From: Metabacillus niabensis | GTDB taxonomy: Bacteria; Bacillota; Bacilli; Bacillales; Bacillaceae | NCBI RefSeq assembly: GCF_020524345.1 | Contig: NZ_JAIVLH010000003.1 | Location: forward strand, 243,296 to 307,295 | DNA length: 64,000 nt | Reading direction: 5' to 3' | Shown: positions 1-9,186 of the stretch, in pieces | Layout: each line of letters starts with the position of its first letter | How positions within the stretch are numbered: the stretch's first letter is position 1 | Translations under genes and position numbers: made by a program | Notes under the pieces: generated by a model | What the model was told of the DNA's origin: nothing | The model's database searches: none | The model's input: the letters and a program-made list of their open reading frames with translations, nothing else

Positions 1-124
1 TCTTTCTTTTAGCTAAATCCCCTGTTGCTCCAAACAATATAAAACTTACAGGCTCCAATCTTAACTTTTTATTAGAGTTACATCCTTTAATGTTATAATC
101 CTGTGAAATCATTACCTCATTCAT
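1..124 (-). CDS. zwf: Glucose-6-phosphate 1-dehydrogenase, N-terminal part (runs off the window)
   Basis: Only the first 41 codons are inside the window. The reading starts MNEVMIS and reaches FILFGATGDLAKRK, which is the nucleotide-binding GxxGDLAxRK signature at the N-terminus of glucose-6-phosphate dehydrogenase, the enzyme that oxidises glucose-6-phosphate to 6-phosphogluconolactone with NADP. The start is supported by a GAGGAGGAG ribosome site just upstream. A -10 like TATACT (174-179, minus) lies upstream, and 21 nt beyond it sits a copy of the 12-mer also found in front of hxlA. In the dissimilatory ribulose monophosphate cycle this enzyme oxidises the hexose phosphate made from formaldehyde, which fits the neighbouring betaine demethylation and hxlAB genes. 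Identity is sure within the visible piece; length and integrity cannot be judged. Confidence 0.85.
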   Translation of the reverse strand, partial: MNEVMISQDYNIKGCNSNKKLRLEPVSFILFGATGDLAKRK

Positions 125-667
125 TTAATCTCCTCCTCTTTGGTAAACATTAACTCCTTCACTCGATAATTAGAGTATAAAATCTGGAATTCAAAATGAT
201 AAGTACGCACTTTATTATCATCTAGTATGAAAAAGTATACTTGTTATATTTTTATCGTTCCTGATATGACTAAATCTGTTCCAAAACATCAGCATAATTG
301 CTCGACACACTTATTTAAATTTACTATCTCTTTCTCATTGTTATTTAGTAAGATGAAACTATTTTCCACTAAAATACCTGGTTACATTTTCTACCAACTC
401 TATTGTGCAAAACATCTAATCTAAGATAAAAATGTAATTAAATATTCCATCTCAAAATACAAGGGAGTTGACACTATGCTGATCGTCGATTCATTTTTTT
501 ACTTTATTTAGCTATTATGTTGCCTCAATGAATAATCACATTCTAAATAAAGTCTTGACTTAAAGTACAAGTACTCTATTCGCCTCAATGACCCACTAAT
601 GCACCGACTTATTCCGTACCCAAAAAGGAAAGTTGTTGAAATATATAAACGAAAAGGAGAGATATGA
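125..667. other. Divergent intergenic region between zwf and the BCCT transporter gene
   Basis: No convincing gene is present. The short open frames here lack ribosome sites and family resemblance. The zwf side carries the leader, a -10 like element and the HxlR-type 12-mer. The transporter side carries a good ribosome site (AAAGGAGAG) 7 nt before its start and a TTGACA-like hexamer near 468, without a clear partner at 17 nt. Confidence 0.5.
174..212 (-). promoter_or_regulatory. Putative HxlR-type operator and promoter of zwf
   Basis: On the minus strand the 12-mer AAGTGCGTACTT (201-212) is followed after 21 nt by TATACT (174-179), and no TTGACA-like -35 is seen. The same 12-mer stands 20 nt upstream of TATAAT at hxlA. 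A related AAGTATACTT lies at 233-242. The shared word and spacing suggest a common activator, most simply HxlR encoded in this window. This is inference from sequence only. Confidence 0.6.
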
Positions 668-2251
668 ATGAAAACCAGGCATTTATACTTAAACAGCTTA
701 TTTTTTATTTCGATCTTACTAACTTGTATATTTATTATTTGGGGAATCTTTTTCACTGAAAATATGAACAAAATTACATTAGTATTATTTGATAGAACTG
801 TTTCAAATTTAGGATGGATTTATGTTGTTGGAGCATTTTTCTTTGTCATATTTTCCTTTTACTTAATGTTTTCAAAGTATGGTAAAATCCGACTCGGAAA
901 GGAAACAGATAGACCTGAATTTTCAACTGGTTCCTGGCTTGCAATGTTATTTGGCGCAGGTACAGGAATAGGAATTGTTTATTATGGAGTTGCCGAGCCT
1001 GTGCTACATTACACCTCCCCACCTGTTGGAGAAGGCTTTAGTTCAGCTGCAGCTGAAGCCGCTATGGAATATTCATTTTTTCATTGGGGGTTACAACCTT
1101 GGGGAATATACGCTGTAATAGGGCTAGCCTTTGCGTTCTTTCAATTTAAAAAAGGACTTCCTGCTTCCGTTAGTTCTGCCTTCTATCCCCTTCTAAAAGA
1201 GAAAATTCACGGACCAATTGGGAAGATAATTGATATTCTTGCTATTATTGCAACTGTATTTGGAATTGCAACGTCGTTAGGCTTAGGAACTATGCAAATC
1301 ACAGCTGGTCTAAATCACTTATTCAGTGTTCCGGATACATTATCCGTTCAGCTAACTGTTATTGGAGTCGCAACGATCCTTTATATGATATCAATAAGTA
1401 CTGGAATAGGTCGTGGGATTAAGATTCTATCAAATACTGCCTTACTTTTATCTATCGCAATCATGGGTATTATTATCGTTGTAGGGCCTACTACCTCTAT
1501 ATTTAATACTTTGATAGATTCAACAGGTGGTTATATTAGTAATTGGCTTAATATGAGTTTAGGATTAGAGCCATTCGGAGACGCATCGTGGTTACATGGT
1601 TGGACGCTCTTTTACTGGGCATGGTGGATAGCATGGGCTCCTTTTGTCGGCTTATTTATTGCTAGAATCTCTAAGGGGAGAACGATTCGTGCATTTATTT
1701 TTGGGGTATTAATTGTTCCAACTCTCGGAACATTTTTATGGTTTTCTGTCTTTGGAGGATCAGCATTACATATTATTCACAACTTAGGAAACACAGAACT
1801 AGCCACAGCGATCACTTCCAATCTTTCATTATCTATTTTTAACTTCTTTGAGTATTTACCATTTCCTTTACTTTTAAGTATATTAGGTTTTTCAGTTATA
1901 GCAATATATTATATTACAGTAGCTGATACAGCTACCTATGTTCTGGGGATGCTCTCAGAGAGAGGGAGATTAACACCATCTATTAGCGTTAAAGTGACAT
2001 GGGGATTTATTCAAGCACTGGTTGCTTCAGTCTTACTAATAGCAGGTGGATTAGAGGTCCTACAACGTTTTTCTATTGTAGTTGCATTCCCATTCGCGAT
2101 TATCATGTTTCTAATGTGTTGGTCCTTGTTTATAGAATTAAAAAAAGAAGTTAATATGAATACAAATAAGTATACCTTGATAAAAGATCAAACGGAGGAA
2201 TATGTAAGGCCTATATCGAATTCAGAAACTAAAACAGGAACTAATTCTTAG
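668..2251 (+). CDS. BCCT-family glycine betaine (choline/carnitine) transporter
   Basis: The 527-residue protein is a polytopic membrane carrier of the betaine/choline/carnitine transporter family, normally 12 helices driven by sodium or proton symport. The glycine-rich GAGTGIG stretch near residue 96 and the aromatic FYWAWWIAWAPFVG signature near residue 315, which forms the trimethylammonium binding region, are both present. The ATG is chosen because AAAGGAGAG lies 7 nt upstream; an ATG four bases earlier is out of frame. It points away from zwf and towards a minus-strand betaine-degrading set. Uptake of betaine as nutrient rather than only as osmoprotectant is inferred from that context; choline or carnitine cannot be excluded. 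The C-terminal tail is short, lacking the long charged extension of osmosensing members such as BetP. Confidence 0.85.
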   Translation: MKTRHLYLNSLFFISILLTCIFIIWGIFFTENMNKITLVLFDRTVSNLGWIYVVGAFFFVIFSFYLMFSKYGKIRLGKETDRPEFSTGSWLAMLFGAGTGIGIVYYGVAEPVLHYTSPPVGEGFSSAAAEAAMEYSFFHWGLQPWGIYAVIGLAFAFFQFKKGLPASVSSAFYPLLKEKIHGPIGKIIDILAIIATVFGIATSLGLGTMQITAGLNHLFSVPDTLSVQLTVIGVATILYMISISTGIGRGIKILSNTALLLSIAIMGIIIVVGPTTSIFNTLIDSTGGYISNWLNMSLGLEPFGDASWLHGWTLFYWAWWIAWAPFVGLFIARISKGRTIRAFIFGVLIVPTLGTFLWFSVFGGSALHIIHNLGNTELATAITSNLSLSIFNFFEYLPFPLLLSILGFSVIAIYYITVADTATYVLGMLSERGRLTPSISVKVTWGFIQALVASVLLIAGGLEVLQRFSIVVAFPFAIIMFLMCWSLFIELKKEVNMNTNKYTLIKDQTEEYVRPISNSETKTGTNS

Positions 2252-2579
2252 TAGAGTCATATATGTTTATTAAATCCCTTGATGTTAGTGGAATTGAATC
2301 ATTTATACTCTCACAATATGGATATGCTTTCTAAACATGGAAGAATTCTTTTAATAACTCTTTTAATAAAACTCTTTCCCTTGGACTCGTCAAGACGTTT
2401 CCAAGTTTTTTTTGAATTCCTACTTTTTAATGATATTGCCTTCATCTACCTATTTTTCCAGATCTAAAGAATCATTTTTCTTTTCTCCTCAGGAAGTCAA
2501 TGCCATTCCCCCTCATTATGTTCTGGTTAGCTAATCATTGACTTAAGGTTGCTGACTTTTTCCTTTACTGATAAGACCT

Positions 2580-2624
2580 AACAACAAACCAACAAGGAAT
2601 AGGTGTTGTACTACTCCTTGTTGG
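2580..2624 (-). terminator. Probable terminator of the riboswitch-controlled unit
   Basis: Two perfect 10-base arms, CCAACAAGGA and TCCTTGTTGG, are separated by 16 nt. On the minus strand the second arm is followed by TTTGTTGTT. It lies downstream of the glycine riboswitch and the small hydrophobic frame on the same strand, so it could close that unit. Confidence 0.45.
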
Positions 2625-2665
2625 TAAAGCTGCGTATTTTATTACATTGGTCTCATCTCTATTTT

Positions 2666-2830
2666 TTAAAACACAAGTGTCACTATTTTATATAAAGATA
2701 GTGGTAATAAGCCTAATGCAATAACAAATAACAATAGGTGTGTAAATTGCAAGGTTCCTTGGTGCAGCCCCTGGATAAAAAGAAAAATCCAGAGAATACT
2801 TAAGCATATTTGTAAGGCAATTTCGATAAT
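2666..2830 (-). CDS. Possible small hydrophobic protein behind the glycine riboswitch (54 residues, ATT start)
   Basis: A frame of about 54 residues without homology known to me reads ILWIFLFIQGLHQ, then TLQFTHLLLFVIALGLLPLS, and ends KIVTLVF. It would make two membrane helices. It lies between a glycine riboswitch and a hairpin terminator on the same strand, exactly where the regulated gene should be. An AAGGTGG ribosome site precedes an ATT codon by 8 nt; there is no ATG, GTG or TTG at the right place. It may be a real small membrane protein with a rare start, or the remnant of a decayed transporter gene. Nothing in it shows a function. Confidence 0.3.
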   Translation of the reverse strand: MIEIALQICLSILWIFLFIQGLHQGTLQFTHLLLFVIALGLLPLSLYKIVTLVF

Positions 2831-2997
2831 TATTTAATCCACCACCTTAATGTTTGCTTTATTTTAGGAGATTAGTTGAGATTAATATTGATTTTTTTCA
2901 AACTGCACCCAATTCTCTAATATTGAAACAGTCTTATTTTGTTTCTTATCCATCTCAACATTTGAACAACATTATTAAGCTGTCTGGGACTATAATC

Positions 2998-3124
2998 AAA
3001 GAAAAAGAACAGAGAGGGGTGCTATGTTATCCCTTCTCTGTCCTTTTACCTGAGAGATTTGTTTCAAGTATATTGAAACTTGCTCACTCGGTGGCAATGT
3101 ATAAATCTACAACACTCTCCTATA
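2998..3124 (-). promoter_or_regulatory. Glycine riboswitch (single aptamer) with intrinsic terminator
   Basis: Read on the minus strand, P1 is formed by GGAGAG (3115-3120) and the later UCUCUC. The conserved core GCCACCGAGUGAGCAAG and the segment CUCAGGUAAAAGGACAGAG match the glycine aptamer consensus. P3 is a perfect GUUUCAA/UUGAAAC stem. The expression platform follows directly: arms 3031-3041 and 3009-3019 (ACAGAGAAGGG/CCCCUCUCUGU) and a U-rich run, overlapping the aptamer's 3' strand, so glycine binding should prevent termination. Only one aptamer fits, because the reductase gene ends at 3164. It sits downstream of genes that make glycine and upstream of a small hydrophobic frame, not of gcvT. 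Confidence 0.9.
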
Positions 3125-3163
3125 AAATATTTCTGATCAAAAAGGTAAAGACTACCATTTAAA

Positions 3164-4183
3164 CTAATGCGTAACAGCAACACTCTTTTTTTCAAATTTC
3201 ATTGAAGAACTATGCCCTGGTTGAATTTTTGCTTTTGGGTCAATATATGCTTTAGCATTATTTACTGCAGTAGGTGCTTCTCCGAAGCCGCTAGCAATAA
3301 GATTCACCTTTCCATCATAGGTACATATATCACCTGCTGCATAGATCCCTTCAATGTTTGTTTCCATTCTAGAATTAACAATGATCGAGGTTTTTTCTAT
3401 TTCAAGGCCCCACTCTTTAATTGGTCCAAGAGAAGAAACAAAACCAAAATTTATAATTAGTTCATCAATAGAAATGGTTTCTGTGCCTATTCCCTTTACT
3501 GCTTCTAGGACAACTTCATTAATCTTATCTTCACCAATTAACCGAGTTGGGACATATGGAGTTAAAACTTCAACTTTTGACTTCTTTAGTAATTCAACAC
3601 TATGTTCATGTGCACGAAATTTATCACGTCGATGAGTCAAATATACTTTCTCAGCAATTGGTTCCAGCATGAGCGCCCAGTCAACTGCTGAATCTCCGCC
3701 ACCAGCTACCATAACACGTTTCCCAGCAAAATTATTAATATCCCCTACAAAATAATGTAGATTCGTGGTCTCATATTTTTTAGCTTCTTCAAGTTCAAGT
3801 TTACGAGGTTGAAATGCTCCATTTCCTGCTGTAATAATAATTGCTTTTGTATAGTGAATATCATCATTTGTCGTTATTTTAAACGTACCGTCCATGTCCT
3901 TTTCAACAGATTCTACTTTCTGTTCAAGGGCAATCGTTGGTTCAAATTTTGCCATTTGTTCCTTTAAGTTATTTACCAAATCCTGTGCAAGAATTTTTGG
4001 GAATCCTGCTACATCATATATATATTTATCAGGGTATAATGCACTAAGCTGCCCTCCCAGTTGTGGTAGGCTCTCTATTATTTTCACACTACATTGGCGC
4101 ATTCCTCCATAAAAGGCAGTAAATAAACCGACCGGACCTCCTCCAATAATAGTGATATCAAATACCTCTTTATTTTGAGACAT
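3164..4183 (-). CDS. Ferredoxin--NADP reductase, thioredoxin-reductase-like (YumC/YcgT type)
   Basis: The 339-residue flavoprotein has an N-terminal FAD-binding GGGPVG motif near residue 15, an NADP-binding [10 protein letters not shown] motif in the middle and a C-terminal [12 protein letters not shown] motif. The redox CxxC of true thioredoxin reductases is missing, which marks the YumC class that passes electrons between NADPH and ferredoxin or flavodoxin. The start is supported by AAAAGGAGAG. In this place it may feed the Rieske oxygenase encoded next upstream on the same strand, replacing the GbcB-type reductase of Gram-negatives; a separate ferredoxin would then be needed. A hairpin separates the two genes, so it may have its own transcript. 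Function as FNR is fairly sure, the partner is inferred. Confidence 0.85.
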   Translation of the reverse strand: MSQNKEVFDITIIGGGPVGLFTAFYGGMRQCSVKIIESLPQLGGQLSALYPDKYIYDVAGFPKILAQDLVNNLKEQMAKFEPTIALEQKVESVEKDMDGTFKITTNDDIHYTKAIIITAGNGAFQPRKLELEEAKKYETTNLHYFVGDINNFAGKRVMVAGGGDSAVDWALMLEPIAEKVYLTHRRDKFRAHEHSVELLKKSKVEVLTPYVPTRLIGEDKINEVVLEAVKGIGTETISIDELIINFGFVSSLGPIKEWGLEIEKTSIIVNSRMETNIEGIYAAGDICTYDGKVNLIASGFGEAPTAVNNAKAYIDPKAKIQPGHSSSMKFEKKSVAVTH

Positions 4184-4221
4184 ACCATTCTCTCCTTTTA
4201 AACTTTAAACATATAGTGTAA

Positions 4222-4261
4222 TAAAAGATAAGGACGTCACCATTACATCGACGCCCTTATA
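4222..4261 (-). terminator. Hairpin terminator or attenuator behind the Rieske oxygenase gene
   Basis: On the minus strand ATAAGGGCGTC (4250-4260) pairs with GACGTCCTTAT (4228-4238) with one G-U pair, followed by CTTTTATT. It would end or weaken transcription between the oxygenase and the reductase gene. Confidence 0.6.
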
Positions 4262-4314
4262 TTGCGAAGATTCAGAATTTAACCTGTGACATAATACCCG
4301 AAAAGTTATAGCTT

Positions 4315-5475
4315 TTAATTTGCAATCTGATTTGATGATAATCCAATTGATTCTAAAACATACTCATAAAAGCGAGAAACATGATGCTCAACCGGCACCA
4401 AAAACCCTCCATTTTGGTAGGCTTTTGACCCCATATTTTCTTGACACCATTGACACGCTTCGAAGTCTTGTTCATTTACCCGATGAAATAATTCAACAGC
4501 ATCTGTAGCATCAAAATCTGTTTTAGCCATTTCATCTGGATCAAATAACCAATCACAAATAACAATGGATCTTTCCGCACTGATTGGTATAATGCGATGT
4601 ATGATAACATGATCAGGTGTTAAATTCATAAATATATGTGGATTTATAGTCATTCCGTAATATAAACGATCATCCTCAGGTAATAACCCTTTTAACATTG
4701 GTCGATTTCCTTTTCCACTAATTGAGAATGCCTCAATATTTTCACTAAAACTTGCTCCTGAACCTGTTTCGTTCTGTGTACCAACTCCAGTACGGAATTG
4801 AGGGAAAGCTGAAGTTAGTTCTGGATGAATAGCTGAGCAATGATAGCATTCTTGAAAGTTTTCTACTATGATTTTCCAGTTTGCTTTCACATCATACTCT
4901 TTTCGATGGGCAACTCTTAAGTTTGGAATTTGGTACCTAGCTAATGTTTCAAGCTCGCCAAAACGCTCAATAATTTGTGGATTTAATTGTTGTTCAAGAG
5001 GTAGTGGATTTTCTGATAAATTTAACCAAATCAATCCATGCCATGTTTGAACATTCACTTTCTCTAAACCATAGTTTTCATTATTAACTAGCTCTTCTCG
5101 GCATTCACTTGAATTTGGAACCCCAGCTAATCTACCATCAAGTCCATAGCTCCATGAATGGTAAGGGCAACGAATAATACCAGTTTTCCCTGAAGAAGTA
5201 CTACAAAGTGTAGCACCGCGATGACGACATACGTTCAAGAAACCACGAAGCACATGATCTTTACCTCTAATAATTAATATATTTTCACCTTCAACCTTTA
5301 TTGTGATATATTGACCAGGTTCAGCTACGTCATATTCATAGCCCACAAAAAGCCAGTGTTTTGCAAAGATATGTTTTCTTTCTAATTCAAAAATCACAGG
5401 GGATGTATACAATTCTCCTCTTAATGTAGATTTAATTTTTCCACTGCCATTTACAATATTTTCTTCTATTATCAT
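4315..5475 (-). CDS. Rieske non-heme iron oxygenase, glycine betaine monooxygenase (GbcA-like)
   Basis: This 386-residue protein is built like the alpha subunit of ring-hydroxylating dioxygenases. The Rieske [2Fe-2S] ligands are Cys83, His85, Cys103 and His106 (CRH...CPYH). The catalytic iron site is ENFQECYHCSAIH with His212 and His217 and a likely Asp337. The pattern agrees with GbcA-type enzymes, which hydroxylate a methyl group of glycine betaine so that it leaves as formaldehyde, giving dimethylglycine. The neighbours, a dimethylglycine dehydrogenase and a sarcosine oxidase, support this substrate; stachydrine or carnitine-type monooxygenases are the main alternatives. It needs an electron donor: the FNR downstream is the only candidate seen. 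It lies 98 bp behind the sarcosine oxidase gene, probably in one operon. Confidence 0.8.
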   Translation of the reverse strand: MIIEENIVNGSGKIKSTLRGELYTSPVIFELERKHIFAKHWLFVGYEYDVAEPGQYITIKVEGENILIIRGKDHVLRGFLNVCRHRGATLCSTSSGKTGIIRCPYHSWSYGLDGRLAGVPNSSECREELVNNENYGLEKVNVQTWHGLIWLNLSENPLPLEQQLNPQIIERFGELETLARYQIPNLRVAHRKEYDVKANWKIIVENFQECYHCSAIHPELTSAFPQFRTGVGTQNETGSGASFSENIEAFSISGKGNRPMLKGLLPEDDRLYYGMTINPHIFMNLTPDHVIIHRIIPISAERSIVICDWLFDPDEMAKTDFDATDAVELFHRVNEQDFEACQWCQENMGSKAYQNGGFLVPVEHHVSRFYEYVLESIGLSSNQIAN

Positions 5476-5573
5476 TTTTTCTTTACTCCCTTCAAATATC
5501 TTAAATATGATAAATGATTAAATAAACAATGCAATTAAATAACTACTGACTTTTATGGTTAACCCCTAGATAA

Positions 5574-6728
5574 TTATTGTTGATAAGCAAAACGTTTTGG
5601 ACTGAATAAATCAATCGGATGATTTGTTTTTCCATCGATCACTAAGTCAGCTAAAATTTCCCCTACGACACTAGCAAACTTAAATCCATGCCCAGAAAAA
5701 CCTGCAGCAATTGCCACTTGTGGATGTTCTGGGTGTTCAGATATAACAAAATGTTCATCTGGCGTGTTTGTATACATGCAGGTTTTACCTTGTAAAAATC
5801 GACCGTTCAACTGCGGAAGAACTTGTGCTATATACTCTCTCATCATTTCCACTTCCTCGTCGTATACGTTGCGATCAATCGTTTCTGGCATACATGGCTT
5901 CCCTTTACGGAAAAAAGCAATTTTTGCTCCTTCCGCTCCTATTCCAGTGGAAGGAAAACCATATAATTGAACACCATCTTCTGCTTCCCATATATAAATA
6001 GGCTGTTTTCCAACCTTGAATGGTTCAATTCCATTCTTTGGCTCAAAAAACATTTGAATATGACGCTCTACTTGTAAGGATATTCCTAAATCGTTTAATA
6101 ACTTTGGTGCCCAAGCTCCTGCTGAAATAACTATTTTTCCAGCTTCATATGTCCCACTATTTGTTACTACACGTACACCTTCACCGGAAGGATTCGCTTC
6201 CCAAGACTGAACAGACTCAAAAAACTTAAGATCTGCACCGTATTTTTCCGCTTGTAATAAATGAGTATATACACTCTTTTCCGGTCTAACAAATCCAGCC
6301 AGTTCTTCATACAAACCAATCGTATTAGAGGCAGGATTAAAAACTGGGAACCGTCTTCTTATGCTCTCTGCATCAAGTATCTCATAGGCCAAATCCCACT
6401 GAATGGCGCTCTTGATACTACCGGAGACTGTTAAACTTTCTGGAGAACCAAACATTAGACCGCCTGTTATCGTTAAAATTTCTTCTCCACTTTCTCTTTC
6501 AATCTCATCCCACAATTCATATGCTCTTAGTAGTAAGGGAACATAAGCAGGATCCTCAAAATAGGATTGTCTTATGATTCTTGAACCGCCGTGGCTAGAA
6601 CCTAGGTCATGTGCAGGACCAAATTGTTCAAGGCCAAGTACTTTCTGTCCTCTCTTTGCTAATTGATATGCAGTCGTACTCCCCATAGCACCTAATCCAA
6701 TGACGATAACATCATAATGCTTTGACAT
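5574..6728 (-). CDS. Monomeric sarcosine oxidase (N-methyl amino acid oxidase)
   Basis: A 384-residue FAD enzyme of the MSOX/MTOX family: it oxidises the N-methyl group of sarcosine to give glycine, formaldehyde and hydrogen peroxide. The Rossmann motif GLGAMGSTTAY is near residue 10, and Cys317 in KTCMYTNTPD matches the cysteine that carries FAD covalently. Other family marks are SSHGGSRIIRQSY and GFSGHGFKFA. I take the ATG preceded by AGGGGGATT rather than one 15 codons earlier, which would overlap the upstream gene. It starts 28 bp behind the dimethylglycine dehydrogenase gene, so both are likely co-transcribed. N-methyltryptophan oxidase is a possible alternative; pathway context favours sarcosine. 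Confidence 0.85.
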   Translation of the reverse strand: MSKHYDVIVIGLGAMGSTTAYQLAKRGQKVLGLEQFGPAHDLGSSHGGSRIIRQSYFEDPAYVPLLLRAYELWDEIERESGEEILTITGGLMFGSPESLTVSGSIKSAIQWDLAYEILDAESIRRRFPVFNPASNTIGLYEELAGFVRPEKSVYTHLLQAEKYGADLKFFESVQSWEANPSGEGVRVVTNSGTYEAGKIVISAGAWAPKLLNDLGISLQVERHIQMFFEPKNGIEPFKVGKQPIYIWEAEDGVQLYGFPSTGIGAEGAKIAFFRKGKPCMPETIDRNVYDEEVEMMREYIAQVLPQLNGRFLQGKTCMYTNTPDEHFVISEHPEHPQVAIAAGFSGHGFKFASVVGEILADLVIDGKTNHPIDLFSPKRFAYQQ

Positions 6729-6756
6729 ATTCAATCCCCCTGGTTCTTGTACTTTA

Positions 6757-9186
6757 TTATTTAGAACTAACAAGTGATTTGCTTATTACTATAGCTTCAT
6801 ATCGTTTATCGAAATACTCTATACTGAATTCAATATTCTGATGTAAAGCTTCAGGTTTTACTAATGCATAGACGATTCCACTTCCGGTGATGTAACCATA
6901 ACCAGCACTTGTAATAAATCCAACTACCTTATCTCCATTCAAAATAGGTTCATACCCCATCACAACTACAGAAGGGTCTTTAATCGTTAACTTTACTAAT
7001 GCAACTTTTGGCCCCTGTTCCTTACGATTCACTAATGCCCCTTTCCCAATGAAGGATGGTTTTGTCAAATCAACCATATGATCTAAGCCAACTTCATAAG
7101 GATCATGCTCACTCCAGAAGTCTTTACCACTTCTAACTGAAAGTGAATCAATTCGAAGACTCTCAAGTGCACGAGCACCTCCAGCAATAATATGATATGG
7201 GTTTCCTGCATCCATTAATAAATCCCATAATTGTATACCTTGATCAAAGGTTGTGAATAGCTCCCACCCTTCTATTCCATCATAAATATCGTAAACCGCT
7301 GTAACTGGGACATTACCAACATATACTTCTTTAACATTTTTCAATTGCCAGTTTGCTAGATTAAAGTTCATGTGATCAAGAGAGTTCATAATCTCATTTG
7401 CTTTAAGACCTATTAATCGAAGACCACATATACTAGCTGTATGGTCATTTATACTAATTGTGCTAGAGAATGGAATGTGCTTTTCTATCCAACTAGCTTC
7501 AACTGGACCTGAACAAAGAATAAAAAACTTGTTTTCTTTTAAACGGATAATCTTTATTTCATCCTTAATCCCAGCTTTTTCGTTTAACATAATCGTATTT
7601 GTAACTTCCCCAATAGGGATATCAACATCACTTGTCGTTAAGTTCTGAAGGAAATCAAGTGCACCAGCACCACTAATTTCTATCCTTTTTTTTGCTGCAG
7701 TGACATCAAATAGACCAGCATATTGGCTGACATGAAGTTGTTCTGCTTCAATAATCGGTGACCAGTACCTGGCTTCCCATCCTTTTCTCATTAACATTGC
7801 ATCCTCATAATTTGTAACGAGCGGAGCATTTCCTTCATACCACTGAGGCTGTTCCCACCCTGATGTTTCACTAAAATAGGCACCAAGTGTTTGTTGTCGT
7901 CCATAATAAGGACTGAAACGGATATTACGCGAAGTGTCAGCAGGCTCATAAGGGTGATGAATATCATATACTTTTTCGTAATTTTCAAGAGAACGTTTTT
8001 TATAGAATGCTGGGCTTTGAGCATATGTGTCAAAACGATTAATATCACACAGCTCCAAATCAAGTGTTGGTGCACCGTTCACAATCCATTCAGCCATCTG
8101 TTTGCCAACTCCTGCTGAATGGGTTACCCATATAGATTCCGCGACCCAAAAACCTCGAATCTTTTTTGATTCTCCTAATAGTGGCATCCCATCAGGTGTA
8201 AAGGAAAAGATTCCATTGATCCCTTTTTTCCATCCTGTTTTCTCTAAGCCAGGAATGATTTCAACTGCATCCAGCCACGGTTTTTCAAAATCCTTTGGAG
8301 TAAATGGTTTAACCGATGGCATTTCTTTCGTCTCACCATATTTTGAAATTTCACTTACCTCAACTGGTAATACCCGATGCTGATATGAACCAATGCCAAT
8401 TCCATTAAAAACCTGACGAAAATACATAGACTTATCTTGATCCCTAATGAGTGGAGCTGTAACCTCTTCTACTTCATTTGCTAGTTCTACTAAATCATTT
8501 GAGAATACATATTGATGAGCAATTGGCTGAAGCGGAATGGTCACTCCGACCATTTCTCCTATTCGAGGTCCCCAAAATCCTGCACAGCATATGACAAGAT
8601 CCGCTGCAAAGCTGCCAATACTAGTTTCAACTGTTTTCACTTCATCATTAACAACATGAATACCTGTAACTTCTGTATGTCCAAAAAACTGTGCTCCGCA
8701 AGATTTAGCAAAGCTAGCCATCTTATCAACAGCTCGCAGTGGTTTAGCAATCCCATCAGATGGCACATATAAGCCACCATAAATAATAGCATCGTTTATC
8801 AAAGCACATTTCTCGACACATTCCTCAGGAGAAAGGATACATGCCTCTATTCCCCAAGATTTTGCTATCCCTGATTTTCTCTTTAACTCTTCAAATCTCT
8901 CAGGTGTTTGTGCAACCTCAATACTCCCAACTGAATAGAATGATGAAGCTTCGTCTATACTTAGTTCCTTAAAAGCTTCCACTGTTTGTGATGCTAATTT
9001 TGTTAACACCTTAGATGAACTGAGCTGAAATACAAGTCCTGGAGCATGTGACGTTGATCCACCTGTTTCAAATAAAGGACCTTGTTCAATAACTGTAATA
9101 TTTTTTTGACCCTGTTTGCTTAAATAATAGGCAGTGCTACAGCCAACCACTCCAGCTCCAATAATGACAATCCTTTTTTGATCCAT
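6757..9186 (-). CDS. Dimethylglycine dehydrogenase/oxidase with C-terminal GcvT (folate-binding) domain
   Basis: The 809-residue protein has an N-terminal FAD module (GAGVVGCSTAYYLSKQG, residues 10-26; GGSTSHAPGL with His47 at the place of the covalent-FAD histidine in the family) up to about 370, a short FAO linker domain, and a GcvT-like aminomethyltransferase domain from about 430 to 800 (FDVTAAKKRIEISGAG; SLRIDSLSVRSGKD; GLDHMVDL; FIGKGAL). This order is that of dimethylglycine oxidase, dimethylglycine dehydrogenase and sarcosine dehydrogenase. It should demethylate dimethylglycine to sarcosine and may hand the C1 unit to tetrahydrofolate. It is the first gene of the minus-strand run that continues with sarcosine oxidase and the Rieske oxygenase. 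Sarcosine dehydrogenase is the main alternative. Confidence 0.85.
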   Translation of the reverse strand: MDQKRIVIIGAGVVGCSTAYYLSKQGQKNITVIEQGPLFETGGSTSHAPGLVFQLSSSKVLTKLASQTVEAFKELSIDEASSFYSVGSIEVAQTPERFEELKRKSGIAKSWGIEACILSPEECVEKCALINDAIIYGGLYVPSDGIAKPLRAVDKMASFAKSCGAQFFGHTEVTGIHVVNDEVKTVETSIGSFAADLVICCAGFWGPRIGEMVGVTIPLQPIAHQYVFSNDLVELANEVEEVTAPLIRDQDKSMYFRQVFNGIGIGSYQHRVLPVEVSEISKYGETKEMPSVKPFTPKDFEKPWLDAVEIIPGLEKTGWKKGINGIFSFTPDGMPLLGESKKIRGFWVAESIWVTHSAGVGKQMAEWIVNGAPTLDLELCDINRFDTYAQSPAFYKKRSLENYEKVYDIHHPYEPADTSRNIRFSPYYGRQQTLGAYFSETSGWEQPQWYEGNAPLVTNYEDAMLMRKGWEARYWSPIIEAEQLHVSQYAGLFDVTAAKKRIEISGAGALDFLQNLTTSDVDIPIGEVTNTIMLNEKAGIKDEIKIIRLKENKFFILCSGPVEASWIEKHIPFSSTISINDHTASICGLRLIGLKANEIMNSLDHMNFNLANWQLKNVKEVYVGNVPVTAVYDIYDGIEGWELFTTFDQGIQLWDLLMDAGNPYHIIAGGARALESLRIDSLSVRSGKDFWSEHDPYEVGLDHMVDLTKPSFIGKGALVNRKEQGPKVALVKLTIKDPSVVVMGYEPILNGDKVVGFITSAGYGYITGSGIVYALVKPEALHQNIEFSIEYFDKRYEAIVISKSLVSSK

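Noticed and set aside
227..424. Small frame of 65 residues in the zwf-BCCT spacer
   Set aside because: It lies in the promoter region, without a ribosome site and with random-looking composition.
2279..2467. Small plus-strand frame of 62 residues behind the BCCT gene
   Set aside because: No ribosome site, AT-driven hydrophobicity, no resemblance to a known family.
2854..3162. Open frame of 102 residues on the plus strand
   Set aside because: It runs antisense through the glycine riboswitch, lacks a ribosome site and has no family features.
3000..3164. Tandem glycine aptamer
   Set aside because: Only about 40 nt lie between the aptamer and the reductase stop codon and they do not fold into a second core, so the riboswitch is a single aptamer.
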